Assembly (NCBI GenBank): GCA_026874595.1
Contig: CM049308.1
Coordinates: forward strand, 95,032,624-95,096,623
Origin: Sipunculus nudus
Taxonomy: Eukaryota > Annelida > Sipuncula > Golfingiida > Sipunculidae
Reading direction: 5' to 3'
DNA length: 64,000 nt
A program made the position numbers and the translations under genes. The notes beneath the pieces are model-generated. The model ran no database searches and was not told the DNA's origin. It saw only the letters and a program-made list of their open reading frames with translations. Positions 1 to 13,221 of the stretch are shown here, in pieces. Within the stretch, counting starts at the first letter, position 1, and each line of letters begins with the position of its first letter.

Positions 1-924
1 TTAGCTGTGTTATGCTGTTACATCTAGCCTGGCACCAGTTTATCAGCATCTATTACATCATGCCACTAGACATTTAGATTTCAGGTTATCATTGGTAAAT
101 ATTGACAAGAAAGTTTTTTTAAAAGCTTTTAAAAAATTTAGATTTATGATTTAAGTTATTCATCATACCAGGCAATGTTACAATCATGGATATTCAGCTC
201 TCTGTGGCTATATAAAGACAGCTATACATAGATTATAAATAATTGGTATCCCTACTCAACTAAATTCAAGAATTTGCCATCAATGAGATATATCTGTATT
301 TTACTTTTGCATTCAGTATGCATCCGTAATAATTTTACATATATTCCTGATTTCTTTTTTTTTTTAAAGTCAGCTGAAAAGCATTTTGTATTGGGGAAAT
401 AAATTTCAAAGTTATTTCAAGTAGGGACCACTTTTGTGTACAGATGGCAGCACTTGGTTTACCATTGACAGATTGCCAGTGCCTTGATGTTGGCCATTAG
501 CCAAGATGATGTCACTTCTATAAATAGTTTTGGCACAGTGCCAGGATTGGAAGAAGTGCAGCCAGGTATAGGTCAAGAGTTCACTCAGTGCAGTAGCTGC
601 ATTCTATTTATAGCTTTGGCAGACTGCTCACTGCATCATATTTGGCACCAAAGTTCAGCCTGAATCTGTTTATAGCTTTGGCAGACTGCCAACTGTGTCA
701 GATTATGCAATAGGTCAAGAGTTCACTCAGTGCAGCCAGGTGCAGGTCAAGAGTTCACTCAGTGCAGTAGCTTGAGGCAGCAATTTGTCGCAGGTCACTC
801 GGGGGCAACTGCCTTACTCACCTAAGCCTTGTCAGCCCAGTGCATCAAACTCTAGGGAAGTTTGATGCATTGGACAGATATTTTGACCTGTCTATGTGTC
901 TTTGATGGTATTCTTATTTACAAG
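1..924. other. Unique sequence with short direct repeats
   Basis: AT-rich. The words AGGTCAAGAGTTCACTCAGT (about 570, 714 and 745) and TTTATAGCTTTGGCAGACTG (about 608 and 668) are repeated within 200 bp, a small local duplication. No gene is visible. Confidence 0.5.
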
Positions 925-2140
925 ACAGGTGGTGCCACCTACATTGACTTTTGCAGTGTATGCGCCTGCTTATTTCTAAGGAGGGGTTTGACATATCAGT
1001 CTGACATTGGGCATATTTATATATCTCTTTGTTGTATATAAGACTGGTGATACCAGCTACAATCATTGTATCCGCCAAAACAGAGTTTTGCGGATTCTAT
1101 GTTTTCAGTCAGATGCTGACCCTGCCGCCATCACCGCATAGGTTTCCGCAGAATTTTTTAAAATTTGGAATTATGATCGGTCACATAAACCTACATATCT
1201 CGGGAACCGTTTGACCAATAAGGCTAAAGATTTTGCACAAATGTAGCCCTTGGAAAGCTTTATAACATGCACTAAAAATGGTGGCGCCACCTGCAACCAT
1301 GTTTGCACAGCCTCCATCTGTTCATCTGCCTTGGAATAAAAACACTCATATCTCTGCATTGGTTGGACTTATCCATCTGAAATTTTGCATGTATATACAT
1401 CCTGGACAGCTTTCTTGATTTTATGACAGGTGGCGCCACCTACATTCACGTCTAAGCTGCAGACATCCAAGCTCATATCTCAGGAACCGTTTGTCCAGTT
1501 GGACAATTTTGCATGTGTATAGATCTCCCATAGCTCTTTATTATACACAAAACTGGTGGTGCCACCTGCAACCATTTTTGCACAGCGTCCATCTGTTCAT
1601 CTGCCTTGGGAGAAAATCACTCATATCTCCGCAGTGGTTTGACTTATCCACCTGATATTTTGCAGGTTTATACATCCTTGACAGCTTTCTTGTTTTATGA
1701 CAGGTGGCGCCACCTACATTCAAATTTACGCTGCAGACATCCAAGCTCATATCTCAGGAACATTTGACCGATTGGGCATAAATTTTGCATGTTTATAGAT
1801 CTCACATAGCTCTTTATCATACACAAAAGCGGTGGCGCCACCTGCAAACATTTTTGCACAGCGTCCATCTGTTTGTTTGCCATGGGATAAAATCACTCAT
1901 AACTCGGCAGTGGTTTGACATAAAATTTTGCAGGTTTATACATCTTGGATAGCTTTCTGAATTTTGTTGCAGGTGGCGCCACCTACATTTATGTATACGC
2001 TGCAGACATTCAGGCTTATATCTTATGGACTGGTTTGACATATCCCCCTGAAATTTTGCCTGTGTATAGATCTCACATTGCTCTTAATCATACACAAAAT
2101 TGGTGGTGCCACCTACCACAATTTTTGCACAGCGTCCGTT
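925..2140 (-). mobile_element. Family 2 element, inverted copy with GGTGGCGCCACC boxes
   Basis: The terminal hairpin TGTATCCGCCAAAACAGAG then TTTTGCGGAT, at 1,066-1,095, is the reverse complement of the right end of the copies at 8,322-9,577 and 40,127-41,297. Inside is a roughly 270-bp internal repeat that carries the palindrome GGTGGCGCCACC or GGTGGTGCCACC about every 130-140 bp, with conserved spacer words (TGCACAGCGTCCATCTG, CTGCAGACATCCAAGCTC). No coding capacity is seen. The outer limits are uncertain, because similar boxes continue past the hairpin to 925. Confidence 0.65.
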
Positions 2141-2965
2141 TAGTTTTTAGTACTTTCATTGTTTATATACATGTTATACATGTCCTTGAAAAGTAATGGT
2201 CAAGCATTGAAGCATTATACCTGGTGTAATCTCATTGCACAGGTTCGCATTAGGCCTGTAGGCCTTGTTACCAAATACAAAATTATTCATGGTCAAGTCA
2301 ACTCTTACAGTTATGGTCATAACCCTAACTTGAATAGACTTCACCCTATGACCCTTATCTATGTAATTTTTCAATTAAAAAAAAATATAGTTGATAGTTA
2401 CTGAATTATATTGGCCACATGATTTTCATGTGGCAGTGATGGGGGGGGGGGTATTAAATGGCACAAAAACAAGGAAATTATTATATATCCCACCAATGGT
2501 TTCTGATACATACAAAGCAACCCAAGATCTCTTGTCAACCAAATCCATCAAGCCTTTATTGAGATATTTAATGTTTTGTGTGATTTTCACCAAATATGAA
2601 CTTAGGGTCACTCTTCTGGTGCAGTTAATGGAAAGTGACTGGGTATAAATCGGTGCTGGGATCCAATTATCAAGCCCAGCCTACTTGTCCAGCTGTAGAT
2701 TTATCAAAGTTTCCATGTCACTGATTTAATTGTCAGTAATATTTCTATTTTTATCCATCTGCCCACCTCTCCTAACAGAAATCAGGACACACTGACTCGC
2801 ACTTCATTTAATATTACATTTTATCATGCAATCTGTTCACACACAACAACAAAAGAAAGGAAATAAAGAGCATTCATTTAATATGTCTTTATGCAAGAAA
2901 GAAAGAAACGCCCATCCAATGGGCCTGACTGAATACAAGCACCCCTGTGCGAGTGACAATATCAC
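2141..2965. other. Degenerate element-like sequence and unique flank
   Basis: Positions 2,210-2,650 resemble, on the plus strand, the internal sequence at 28,600-29,950 and 46,800-47,260 (phrases such as GGTCATGACC, CACCAAATATG, and GGTCAAG followed by CACTCT). It is probably an old transposon fragment. A run of about 12 G lies at 2,440. The remainder to 2,965 shows nothing. Confidence 0.5.
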
Positions 2966-3204
2966 ATGCCAGATGTATGTACATCACATGTCAGCTGTAT
3001 GTGCATCACATGTCAGCTGTATGTGCATCACATGTCAGCTGTATGTACATCACATGTCAGCTGTATGTACATCACATGTCAGTTGTACGTACATCACATG
3101 TCAGTTGTACGTTCATCACGTCAGCTGTATGTACATTACATGTCAGTTGTACGTACATCACGTCAGCTGCACATACATCATATGTCAGCTGTATGTACAA
3201 CACT
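2966..3204. repeat. 22-bp minisatellite (about 11 copies)
   Basis: The unit GTATGTACATCACATGTCAG plus CT is repeated with changes of GTGCATC, GTACGTACATC and a 3-bp loss (CATCACGTCAG). It contains the palindrome ACATGT. No clear exon boundary lies next to it, in contrast to the arrays inside the gene. The 159-residue plus-strand open frame over it reads a Cys/His/Ser repeat created by the period. Confidence 0.9.
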
Positions 3205-4480
3205 TGAATAATCTGTACTATTATTATGATCTACGTGTACAGTCAATATTTGTATGTTACTACAGCTACTGTAGAGCCAATACATCAGTCAATGTAGCTA
3301 TATAATGCCTGAACAATACCACTAAATTAAACTAGGTGTGGCTACTATTAATGAAACGCAGGTGTGTGTATATGGCGTATGGTGCTACATCTTAATGTGT
3401 GTTTGAGTGACAAAAGAAAGCTGAAGTATTCTAAGTACATGCAAGTAATCACATTGACCAACATGTTAAATGATATAATTCTAAGCTGATAAAGTTTAAT
3501 CCATTGAGTAACATATACCATATTGACCCCTATATGCAGTTAACAAAGACAATGAGCATACAAATCAGGAGAGAGTTCACATAATGCATACAAAGTGAAC
3601 AGAATAGTCTTTATAGAAAATGACAAGTACCCTCTCAGAGGGTGACCCTGTGGTAGACATCAGTGTATTACAGAGAGCTAGGTGGTCACCTCTATAAATT
3701 TTAAAAGTTACAAGCATGAGACCAGTCAGTGATACTGTTTTGATATTACTTGCTATATAATGTAAGGTCATGGGCAGACTCCAGACTGGGTGAAAGAGGA
3801 TGTTAACTGTGAACCACGTCTTGTCTTCAGGCTACACATCAGAAAGCGAGAGCTACCAGTGTTGTTTACGTTCTTATAAATGTTGTGAAATGTACAAAAC
3901 AAACAGTGCTCCTATGATACAGTGAACATTACCTTATGTCTAGGATAACGTGGTTAAAACAAGGGTTTCATTATTCCTCTTACCTATACATATAGTGAAT
4001 AAGTTTACAATCTTTACAACAAAATATATCTATAATTACAAAGAAGGAATACATTGTAACTCCCAGCATGATGTGCCCCCTGAAATGTATCAATATCACA
4101 AACTCATCTGGTCACTGTATGTGCTACATCACACACACAAATTTCAATTTGATTGCTTTTACACAAAATGAAATACAATTGTGTACAACAAAATCAGATA
4201 ATATTGCATAATCATTATAAATCCTTTCCCAATAAAATTGCCTCAAGCTATCAATTGCAAGTCAAATATGCATTTACCATACAGTAAAGATTAAGAAATT
4301 GCTAGGAATTAAAATGATATACAAGCTTCTAAGTTAAATGGCCCATGGTACTTGTTGTAATGATATAAACCTAAGTACAGTTTTCACACCATTACATGTC
4401 TGTACTGAGCAAGTGAACTGTGATGATGAGCATGAACTACAAGAAAATAAACATCATGAAAATACTAAGTACATGATTAT
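3205..4480. other. Unique AT-rich sequence, nothing identified
   Basis: No exon-like frame, repeat unit or element end was seen. The longest open frames are below 75 codons, with ordinary AT-rich composition. Confidence 0.5.
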
Positions 4481-6707
4481 ACCCTGCTGCTGAGGATAAT
4501 TTATTAGTCTCTCCAGTATTCAATGACTTGGTGGTAATGCTTTTGTCTCTCACACAACAGGTTAATCCCCATCAGCATACATGTTTCTTGTTAGTCTAAA
4601 TTCAATATATTGGGCATACAATCAGCTGAGAAACACTCCTGTTTACCAAACATGGATGAGGGCAACATCAGAGTATCTATCTGATGGGACAGAAGGAGAA
4701 AAACATATTCTGTTACTTGTTGTCATGAGGGTGGGCTGGATATTAAAACTCAGTGACAGCAGGACACTGCATGTTTAACCAGTCATTGTACTATAATCAG
4801 GTTTTATGATGAATCCTCAATCTCTTACATAATATCAGAATAATATCACAGTAATATAAGGACTTTGTAATATTCAACTTTAGCCTATAATATCAGTACT
4901 AGAAGTATTTAATATCCTACTAACATCTACATGTATTTTACAAAACAGATCTACTACAAATAAAAATTAACAATTTCAGTCAGGATCAGACATACATGTA
5001 CCTTATTTAACAGCCCCTTCTATTTCAGGCTTATTGCATTTTGTTACAACAGAAGTTTTGTTACTTTACATTATTATAATTATATACTTATAGTAATACA
5101 AAGCTTCAAAATTCAGGGACCTTCAAGTTAACATCAATTATACATGGCAACATGTCAGTTTGCATTTTCCTTGAAAATATACAGTGAGACCAAAATCAGA
5201 CCTGAATAAAAAAACAATCTTTGAGATCTGACACCAAAATCTGAGGACAGGTGACATGTAACACACCTGACATGATGTACCCGGGGTGATCTGTTTGATA
5301 TGAAACTCAGTTATACAGTAACACTATCACTACAGTGTCACCTTTGCAGGTGTACCCAGGTTTTTATAGTATTGGTATAATGTAATGTCTCCATTGTTGT
5401 AATGCCAAATTTTGTATTGACAGTGGACTCTTACTGTGATTACAGCTACAAGGGGACAAATCCCGTGTCATAATCATATATGATACTGAACTGAAAAGAA
5501 AGTGTATTACTGATACTGTGAGACTGAGTGAGAAGCCTCGGTTTACTATAAGAAATCACAAAAAAATATGTGATTAACATAAAAATTAATTTAGTCAATC
5601 AATCATCAAACTTCAAAATTCTCAAATTTTATTCTTTGTGAAACACTTTCAAACACTTTTTGATAATCTAAATATAAGCTGACTTTAATATTGATATTTC
5701 AATTAATATTAACAGTAATATCACCATTTAAGCAGTTTTGAGTTTAAGATACAAACTAAAATTCAGCTACAACTTAATAACGTAGATGAACATTCCATGT
5801 GTCCTACCGGTATACCTGAATGTGTGATGAAATTCATCTCACGACAACATGTTGCCTCACAACAGTTCACTGCGGAAGTTTTAAACTTCAGGAATGAAAA
5901 AAAAACAGAGGAAGCACTCTATCAAATGGTACTTGTTCTAACAATGTAATGAGGCATTGCTTTAGGCAAAAAAATAAAAGGATTTCTCTGGCATCCAGCG
6001 CATCAATTTAACTACCTAAATTATAAATGTTCCAACAAAATTTACCAATTTGAACTTTTGCTGCTTAGTCATTTCTTTAAAGAAAATAACAATACATTGT
6101 GCTTTTACCTGTTATGCAAAATAACCTTGTTATGATCATGTTGTCCCCTTATTTTATGAATTTATCAAATGAAATCAATAATAAAAATGTAAAAACCTGC
6201 CTGCCCTAACTGATTTCTAAAAAAAGTGCCTGAGAAACAAAAGTTAATTTTTTTTGTCTTACAATCAAATTTTAGTGTCACAAGACTGAATATCCTGAAG
6301 CAACAACAAAACATATAAGTTGTAAACAGGTGGACATCTCATACTTTTTCACTCTCTATTAAAGTTTTTACATGATATCCTTTCACAGCAACACTCATAT
6401 ACCAGACTAAACTTGACAAACATCGAGTCACTACTTTGCAGGAAATAAACCTCAGTGTGTGAGCAGTATTTCTTTAATAACAGGTCACATTTGATGTGAA
6501 TCTGGTAATCTGTGTGTTCTCACTTAAGGGAGAGTTCTGTACATGTTGATTATTTACATCTGATGAAGGTTTGGCACTCTGTGCCATGTTTCCTACGCAC
6601 AACACAATTTTAATGAGACTAGTTTGAAAGTTATATGGCATCAGTAAGGCACACCAATGAATCCATCATATTGTCACAGCTTTTCTTCAAAGTTGACCTC
6701 TCTGGAA
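4480..6707 (-). other. Presumed 3' untranslated region and downstream unique sequence
   Basis: This is AT-rich single-copy sequence with no plausible coding frame or transposon signature. AATAAA on the minus strand occurs at 5628-5633 and at 4500-4505; either could direct polyadenylation if E10 is real, and I cannot choose between them. Nothing else is visible. Confidence 0.35.
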
Positions 6708-6731
6708 CTATGGTGGGGCTCTGCCTTCTGA
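6708..6731 (-). CDS. E10, possible terminal coding segment (SEGRAPP-stop)
   Basis: A good acceptor, CTTTTATATTTTAG, ends at 6732. Phase 0, left by E9, reads Ser-Glu-Gly-Arg-Ala-Pro-Pro and then TAG at 6708-6710. The sequence beyond, to about 4,500, is unique, AT-rich and lacks long open frames, as expected of a 3' untranslated region. Such a short terminal segment can occur by chance, so this is a tentative end for the gene. Confidence 0.45.
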   Translation of the reverse strand, partial: SEGRAPP

Positions 6732-8321
6732 CTAAAATATAAAAGAAAATACAGTTAAACAATTCTACTGGAATTCTACTGGTTTCTGGACTATATATTC
6801 ATGTATGGTACATGCAGTTCTGACCAGATGCAAATCTGAAGTTACATGGTTAATGCCCCAAGCAGCAAGGTTGGAACTAACATCTAAGGATTAACAAGTG
6901 GCCCATGGGCCATGACGCTCAGCTGTATTCAGGGAACCTTGAACAATGGGTAACATGATTCCCAGTGCTCTCAAAATCATGCATTTTGCAAATAGACCTT
7001 AAATTATGGTCACAGTGACCTTATTCTACATCCAGCTGCTACCATTTGTGCCCATGTGACAAATAGAAGGTTAAAATCATGTTCTTTCACACAGCTTGCA
7101 GAATATAGGTCACAGTGACATTATTTCTGGTTTCAAAGAAATTTTATGAGACCTTCCTGGCTCTTAATCAAATTAGAAGTCTCTTGGTCCAACTGTAACC
7201 AATCATGCAAAGCTGTCCTATAGGGTGCTCAAATGATGTTTTTTCACATATCTTGCAGAACATAGGTCACTACGACTTCATTCCAAGTTTCCAAGGAGAT
7301 TTTTCATGGACCTCCCTTAATGTCAAGTGAGAAGATTCTAGATCCAATGGTTACAATTTGTGCCCTGTTAGCAGATGACCACTTCTTTAAAGGTCTTAAA
7401 CTAGAGAGAGAAATGCGTAAACATTTGAAACTAGATGTGTCGGAACGACATTAATGCCCCGGCCTGGGGCAAATTAGAAACATTTGTTAAATTGTTTTAA
7501 GTTCAGGAAGTATTGTATGGTCAAAAGTAGGTCAACAAGGGCAAAATGCAAACTCGATCTGTAAAGGGTTATTATCAAGCAACACACCAAAAATCAGGCC
7601 GGTGTCTGCAGGCATTGTGAAAAAAAGTCCATATATGTGCATTTTTCATGAAAATTTCTGTCTTTCATGAAATTTTCTATGTTCAGGATCTGTCATATGG
7701 TGAAAAATAGGTTAACTGGGAGGAAACCCGAACTCGATCTGTAAGTAGTCATTTTGCGCCCACAGACCAAACATTAGGCCAGTATCTGTAAGCATTGTAT
7801 TGCGAAACTAGAATATTAGCAGAAGTTGATAATCATTTATAAATTTAAATTGGAGAGGTATGTACCATGTTTCATAACAATCCACCAAATGCTTCCTGAG
7901 AAATAAGCTCCTAAGTTTTTTTCTATACTTAGCTCTGTGACCTTGAAAAGTAGGTCAAGATAACCCATCTTTGAACTTGACCAAGATTTTGTAAATATAA
8001 TGCAATAGCACTGAAGAAATGAAGTTCCTGTGTTGAATACCTTTTCGAGATATCCTGCACAAAAGACCAAAATTGAAAAAATCCGATAAAATTTCATTAA
8101 AAAATCAGAAATTGCAGGTGGCGCCACCAAAATTGTGCAGCACATACAGACCATCAGTCCCAATGACCATAGTAAGTTTTGTGAAAATCCACACAATGGC
8201 TCCTGAGATATAAACTTCTGAGTGTTTTTCTATAATCAGCTCTAAAATGTAGAAAAATGGGTCAAGGTCACCCATCTTCGAACTTGACCGAGATTTTATC
8301 GATATACATCTTCACTGATGA

Positions 8322-9577
8322 AACTAGAATACAGGTAGTCGACAAGCGACTACTTGTATCCGCCTAAATCAGAGTGGAACGGGTGAAGTGTTGCATATTA
8401 GCATGGATGTCTGCAGCCAAATTGTGTATGTAGGTTGTGCTACCTACCAAAAAATCCAGAAAGCTCTATACACATGCAAAACTTTGGCCCAATCGGTCAA
8501 ACGGTTCCCAAGATATGAGCTTGGATATCTGCTGCATAAACTAGAATGCAGGTGGCGCCACCTGTCATAAAATCAAGAGAGCTGTCGGGGATGTATAAAC
8601 TTGCAAAATTTTAGGCAGATATGTCAAACCACTGCCGAGATATGAGTGATTTTATCCCATGGCAGACAAACAGATGGGAGCTGTGCAAACATGGCTGCAG
8701 GTGGCGCCACCAGTTTTGCGTATGATAAAGAGCTATGTGAGATTTATACACATGCAAAATTTTGGCCCAATCGGTCAAACGGTTCCCTAGATATGAGCTT
8801 GGATGTCTGCAGCGTAAACGTGAATGTAGGTGGCGCCACCTGTCATAAAATCAGAAAAGCTATCCAGGATGTATAAGCATGCCGAATTTCAGGTGAATTA
8901 GTCAAACCACTGCAGAGATATGAGTGATTTTAACCCAAGGCAGACGAACAGATGGACACTGTGCAAACATGGTTGCAGGTGGTGCCACCATTTTCGGTTT
9001 ATGTTATAAAGCTCTCCAAGGGCTACATTTGTGCAAAACAATTTTCCTGATCGGTCAAATGGTTCCTGAGATATGAGCTTGGATGTCTGCAGCGTAAACG
9101 TGAATGTAGGTGGCGCCACCTGTCATAAAATCAGAAAAGCTATCCAGGATGTATACGCATGCCAAATTTCAGGTGAATTAGTCAAGTCACTGCAGAGATA
9201 TGAGTGATTTTAACCGAAGGCAGACAAACAGATGGACACTGTGCAAACATGGTTGCAGGTAGCGCCACCATTTTTGGTGTATGTTATAAAGCTCTCCTAG
9301 GGCTACATTTGTGCAAAAGAATTTTCCTGATCGGTCAAACGGTTCCCGAGATATGTGGGTTTATGTGTGGAAACAGACGCACAAACGGACGCAGAGCGCA
9401 AAGGAAAGGTCAGAGGTCAAAACAAAATCGGGGCGCAGCAGTTCACATGTGACCCGAACATAATCCCGGGTTTCGGAAAATTCCGCCCAGCGGTTACGGA
9501 GGAGTTCTCCGGACACCTACGCGGCGGCGGCCAGCTGAAAACATAGTATCCGCAAAACTCTGTTTTGGCGGATACAA
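8322..9577 (+). mobile_element. Family 2 element inside the family 3 element
   Basis: The left end is CTAGAATACAGGTAGTCGAC then AAGCGACTACTTGTATCCGCC. The right end is the hairpin GTATCCGCAAAACTCTGTTT then TGGCGGATAC. The internal repeat with GGTGGCGCCACC boxes occurs on a roughly 130-140 bp spacing, here reading in the opposite direction to the copy at 925-2,140. A non-repeated tail (9,360-9,540) rich in CG precedes the hairpin. No protein is encoded. Confidence 0.7.
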
Positions 9578-9739
9578 TAAAATTCCAACGGTGAATCCTT
9601 TTAGAGATATCCCGCTCACAAGGTTAAAGTTAACAGACGCGGAACGGATGGACGGACGGACAGACACCGGACAGACAGATGGACAGACAGACAGCTTGGG
9701 TGACGACAATAGCCCATCAGCCTATGAGCTGAGGGCTAA

Positions 9740-10925
9740 AAACGGCTGTACATGTGTATTTGTCATGAAAATTTCTATTTTTCATGAATTTTTCTAAATT
9801 TAAGAGCCGTAAAACGGTCAAAAGTAGGTCAACCGGGACGAAACACAAACTCGATCTGGAACTGGTCATTATCTGCCCACACACCAAAAATCAGGCCAAT
9901 ATCTGCAGGCATTGCGAAAAAAAGTCTGTACATGTGTATTTGTCATGAAAATTTCTATTTTTCATGAAATTTTTTTAGTTAAGGAGCCGTAAAACGGTCA
10001 GTAGGTCAACCGGGACAAACGCGAACTCGATCTGTAACTGGTCATTATCTGCCCACACACCAAAAATCAGGCCAATATCTGCAGGCATTGGGAAAAAAAG
10101 TCCGTACATGTGTATTTGTCATGAAAATTTCTATTTTTCATGAAATTTTCTAAGTTTAGGAGCCGTAAAACGGTCAAAAGTAGGTCAACCGGGACGAAAC
10201 GCGAACTCGATCTGTAACTAGTCATTATCTGCCCACACACCAAAAATCAGGCCAATATCTGCAGGCATTGGGAAAAAAAGTCCGTACATGTGTATTTGTC
10301 ATGAAAATTTCTATTTTTCATGAAATTTTCTAAGTTTAGGAGCCGTAAAACGGTCAAAAGTAGGTCAACCGGGACGAAACGCGAACTCGATCTGTAACTG
10401 GTCATTATCTGCCCACACACCAAAAATCCGGCCAATATCTGCAGGCATTGCGAAAAAAAGTCCGTACATGTGTATTTGTCATGAAAATTTCTATTTTTCA
10501 TGAAATTTTCTAAGTTTAGGAGCCGTAAAACGGTCAAAAGTAGGTCAACCGGGACGAAACGCGAACTCGATCTGTAACTGGTCATTATCTGCCCACACAC
10601 CAAAAATCAGGCCAATATCTGCAGGCATTGCAAAAAAAAGTCCTTACATGTGTATTTGTCATGAAAATTTCTATTTTTCATGAAATTTTCTAAGTTTAGG
10701 AGCCGTAAAACGGTCAAAAGTAGGTCAACAGGGACGAAACGCAAACTCCATCTGTAACTGGTCATTATCTGTCCACACACCAAAAATCAGGCCAATATCT
10801 GCAGGCATTGCGAAAAAAAGTCCGTACATGTGTATTTGTCATGAAAATTTCTATTTTTCATGAAATTTTCTAAGTTTAGGAGCCGTAAAACGGTCAAAAG
10901 TAGGTCAACCGGGACGAAACGCGGA
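9740..10925. repeat. 180-bp tandem satellite (about 6.6 copies)
   Basis: The word GTACATGTGTATTTGTCATG recurs at exactly 180-bp spacing (about 10,104, 10,284, 10,464, 10,644 and 10,824), with slightly shorter earlier units. Each unit contains TTCTATTTTTCATGAAA, AGCCGTAAAACGGTC (a small inverted repeat, CCGT...ACGG) and CGAACTCGATCTGTAACTGG. Copies differ at only a few positions, so expansion is recent. Confidence 0.92.
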
Positions 10926-11299
10926 ATGACGGAATGACGGACATGGGTAAAACTATATGCCCTGGCCACTTTGTGGCGGGGGCATAAAAAAATACAAGTG
11001 GCCCCACCGGTCTGCAAGAACTGATGAAACACTCCATGATCAATATGCATGCAAAGAATCAAAGGGATAAATGCATTAGTTATTCTGACACTGGAGCTTT
11101 TGTATCAAATTTTTTAATTATTCTGGGGGGTATTTATGAGCCCCATAGCTCGAAGGATATGGGTAACAGACCTAATTTAAGGTTTCCAAGGAGATTTTTC
11201 ATTGACTTCTCAGGATTTCAAGTTAGAAGATTCAAGGTCCAATGTTTACGATTTGTGCCCTGTTAATGTACGACCAGACGAACAGCGGACAAAGACTAA

Positions 11300-13221
11300 C
11301 AAGGGACCCATGGGTCACGGCACTCAGATGTTATATATGATCACAAAATATGATTTGGAAGAGGAGGTAGGCAAAGGCTGGTTTTGTGAGCTCTATTATG
11401 AGTTGATGGTGTTTAATTCAAGTTATGTACGATTTTGATAATATCTTTGGAGAAAGGGAAGAGGACTGATGTCATTAATATTATTTACAGTTGGAAATGG
11501 TGTGCTATTATCACATAGGTTTTGACTTGGCCATAAAACTTTACCTACATTGCAGCAGAATTATTTGAAAAGTTTAACTATTTATTAAAAATTAATAACA
11601 AATATAATGTCAAATATAATTTAAATTAAAAATAATAACAGTATCATGTTTTTTTCATCAAAGATTTTTAAATAATATTATCGAAATAAATGATTATTAA
11701 AATAATATTATAGAATATATTCATGAATGCATTTGTATTCAAACACTTTCATTTTTACGTGTATTCCTATCCTTATACATGAAATTATGGAGTACATATT
11801 CATATTTGCATTCAAATACATTTGCAAAGTACTGCACCATGTCTGGTATTTATTCAGTTTCAGCCAAACAAAGTTCTTAAGAATCCAGAATAAACAAATA
11901 TCACAAATTTAAATAATGATCATAAGTACCTGGTTTTATGAATTATCTTAATATTAAAAAATAAAACTATAATATTCACTTTGGACTACCTTCACATCAA
12001 TCTACACACTAGACATAGCAAGAGTCTTATGACAATTATTAACATTACAGAAATCATAATGAGAACTTGTCTAAGATCTGAATTTTGATCATATTCAAAT
12101 TTTTTTTATTTAAAAAAAAATGTATCAGAAAAAAATTTGAAGTATCTCAGCTATGAAACCATTATATGTGTAAAAAATAACCCAAGGATAAGAATACCCT
12201 ATAAATTATACAAGGAGAAAACTAGAGATGGGCAAGTTTGATTTTATTAACTGAAATATAGGAACCAGTAATATAAATTTTGATTATTTACATAGTCTTG
12301 TGACAGCTGTTACAGCCACGTGTCTGAATGTCATAAGTAAAACCTATTGACATCTTTAATCAGTACTTGTCCAAGTAAAATTTAAAAATTTTGACATATT
12401 TTAACTTTTTTTAAAATTTGAAATAAATATAAATTAACAAGCTGAAACACATGGAAAAGACCTGGGAATTTAGATTTATATTATCCACTGCATCTTTGTC
12501 AATCATAAATTTCCTTCATATAATCCCTTATAGTATAGAACAATATAATTTAATTATTTTTTTTTCATTATTAAAATTGAACAGAAAAATACCATAGGTG
12601 ACTAAATGGTGTTATTTGGAATACATTTTCATCCATCCATACAATTCCATAAAACATCAGTAACTGCAAGGTGAGCTGTTAGTGTTACTCATCAACTGTC
12701 AAATTCCTTTTCTACTGATTATTTAGTTGTTATTATAGACCTATAAAAATTTATTTATTCATTGTTTATTGTTATGCTGTCGGTTTAAACAACTAATAGA
12801 TGAGCTGGGTTGGACACCTAGATCAGCTGTGGCCAGCAATAAGCTGCCCAGCTGCAAGTATATACCCCGCCTCAAGCGTGCATAATTGGCCTAAAGGTCA
12901 ACTTGAGGACATACAGGTGACTGAAGAGGGGCTGGAAAGAGCCTGGGTCTGACATGGTCTCATAAAAACTTTAATAACAGTTTTTGGCCAATTTCTTTCA
13001 ACTTTCAAAACTAACAAGCTGAAATCCTTATTTCTGCATGATATGAAAATTATATCAACAGTGCTTACAGGAAACAAACATGCGATGATCAAAATTAGGC
13101 AAAATTTAAGGTACTGATTTTATATTTATGCTAATAACTTATTAACTTTGAAAAATTCAGAACTAATTTTGGGTATACAATTAAATCTTGATTAATTAAT
13201 GTTATATCCCTGACAAAAAAA
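11300..13221 (+). mobile_element. Family 1 element, left part, with AT-rich unique body
   Basis: It begins CAAGGGACCCATGGGTCACG followed by GCACTCAGATG. The first 160 bp (TATGATTTGGAAGAGG, GCTGGTTTTGTG, GAGTTG-TGGTGTTTA) match the copy that starts at 28,042. The rest to 13,213 is very AT-rich with no coding frame. A second family 1 copy follows at 13,222. Confidence 0.5.

Larger units (their letters stand above)
7430..10987 (+). mobile_element. Family 3 element with 180-bp internal satellite, carrying a family 2 insertion
   Basis: The left end is CTAGATGTGTCGGAACGACA followed by ATGCCCCGGCCTGGGGC. The right end is CTATATGCCCTGGCCACTTT then GTGGCGGGGGCATA, a GC-rich hairpin. The two ends share the ATGCCCC core. 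The flanks join two parts of a family 1 body, which supports the limits. Two diverged internal units (7,490-7,800) precede the nested family 2 copy at 8,322-9,577. After that come about seven tight 180-bp units. Confidence 0.65.

Noticed and set aside
9494-9709. Ser/Val/Cys/Pro frames in GGAC/GACA microsatellites (also near 27,600, 43,400 and 44,500)
   Set aside because: Translation of the element microsatellites, without conservation between copies beyond the repeat.
10247-11062. 118- and 91-codon frames repeating FRPVDLLLTVLRLLNLENF-like segments
   Set aside because: Product of the 180-bp satellite period; no independent support.
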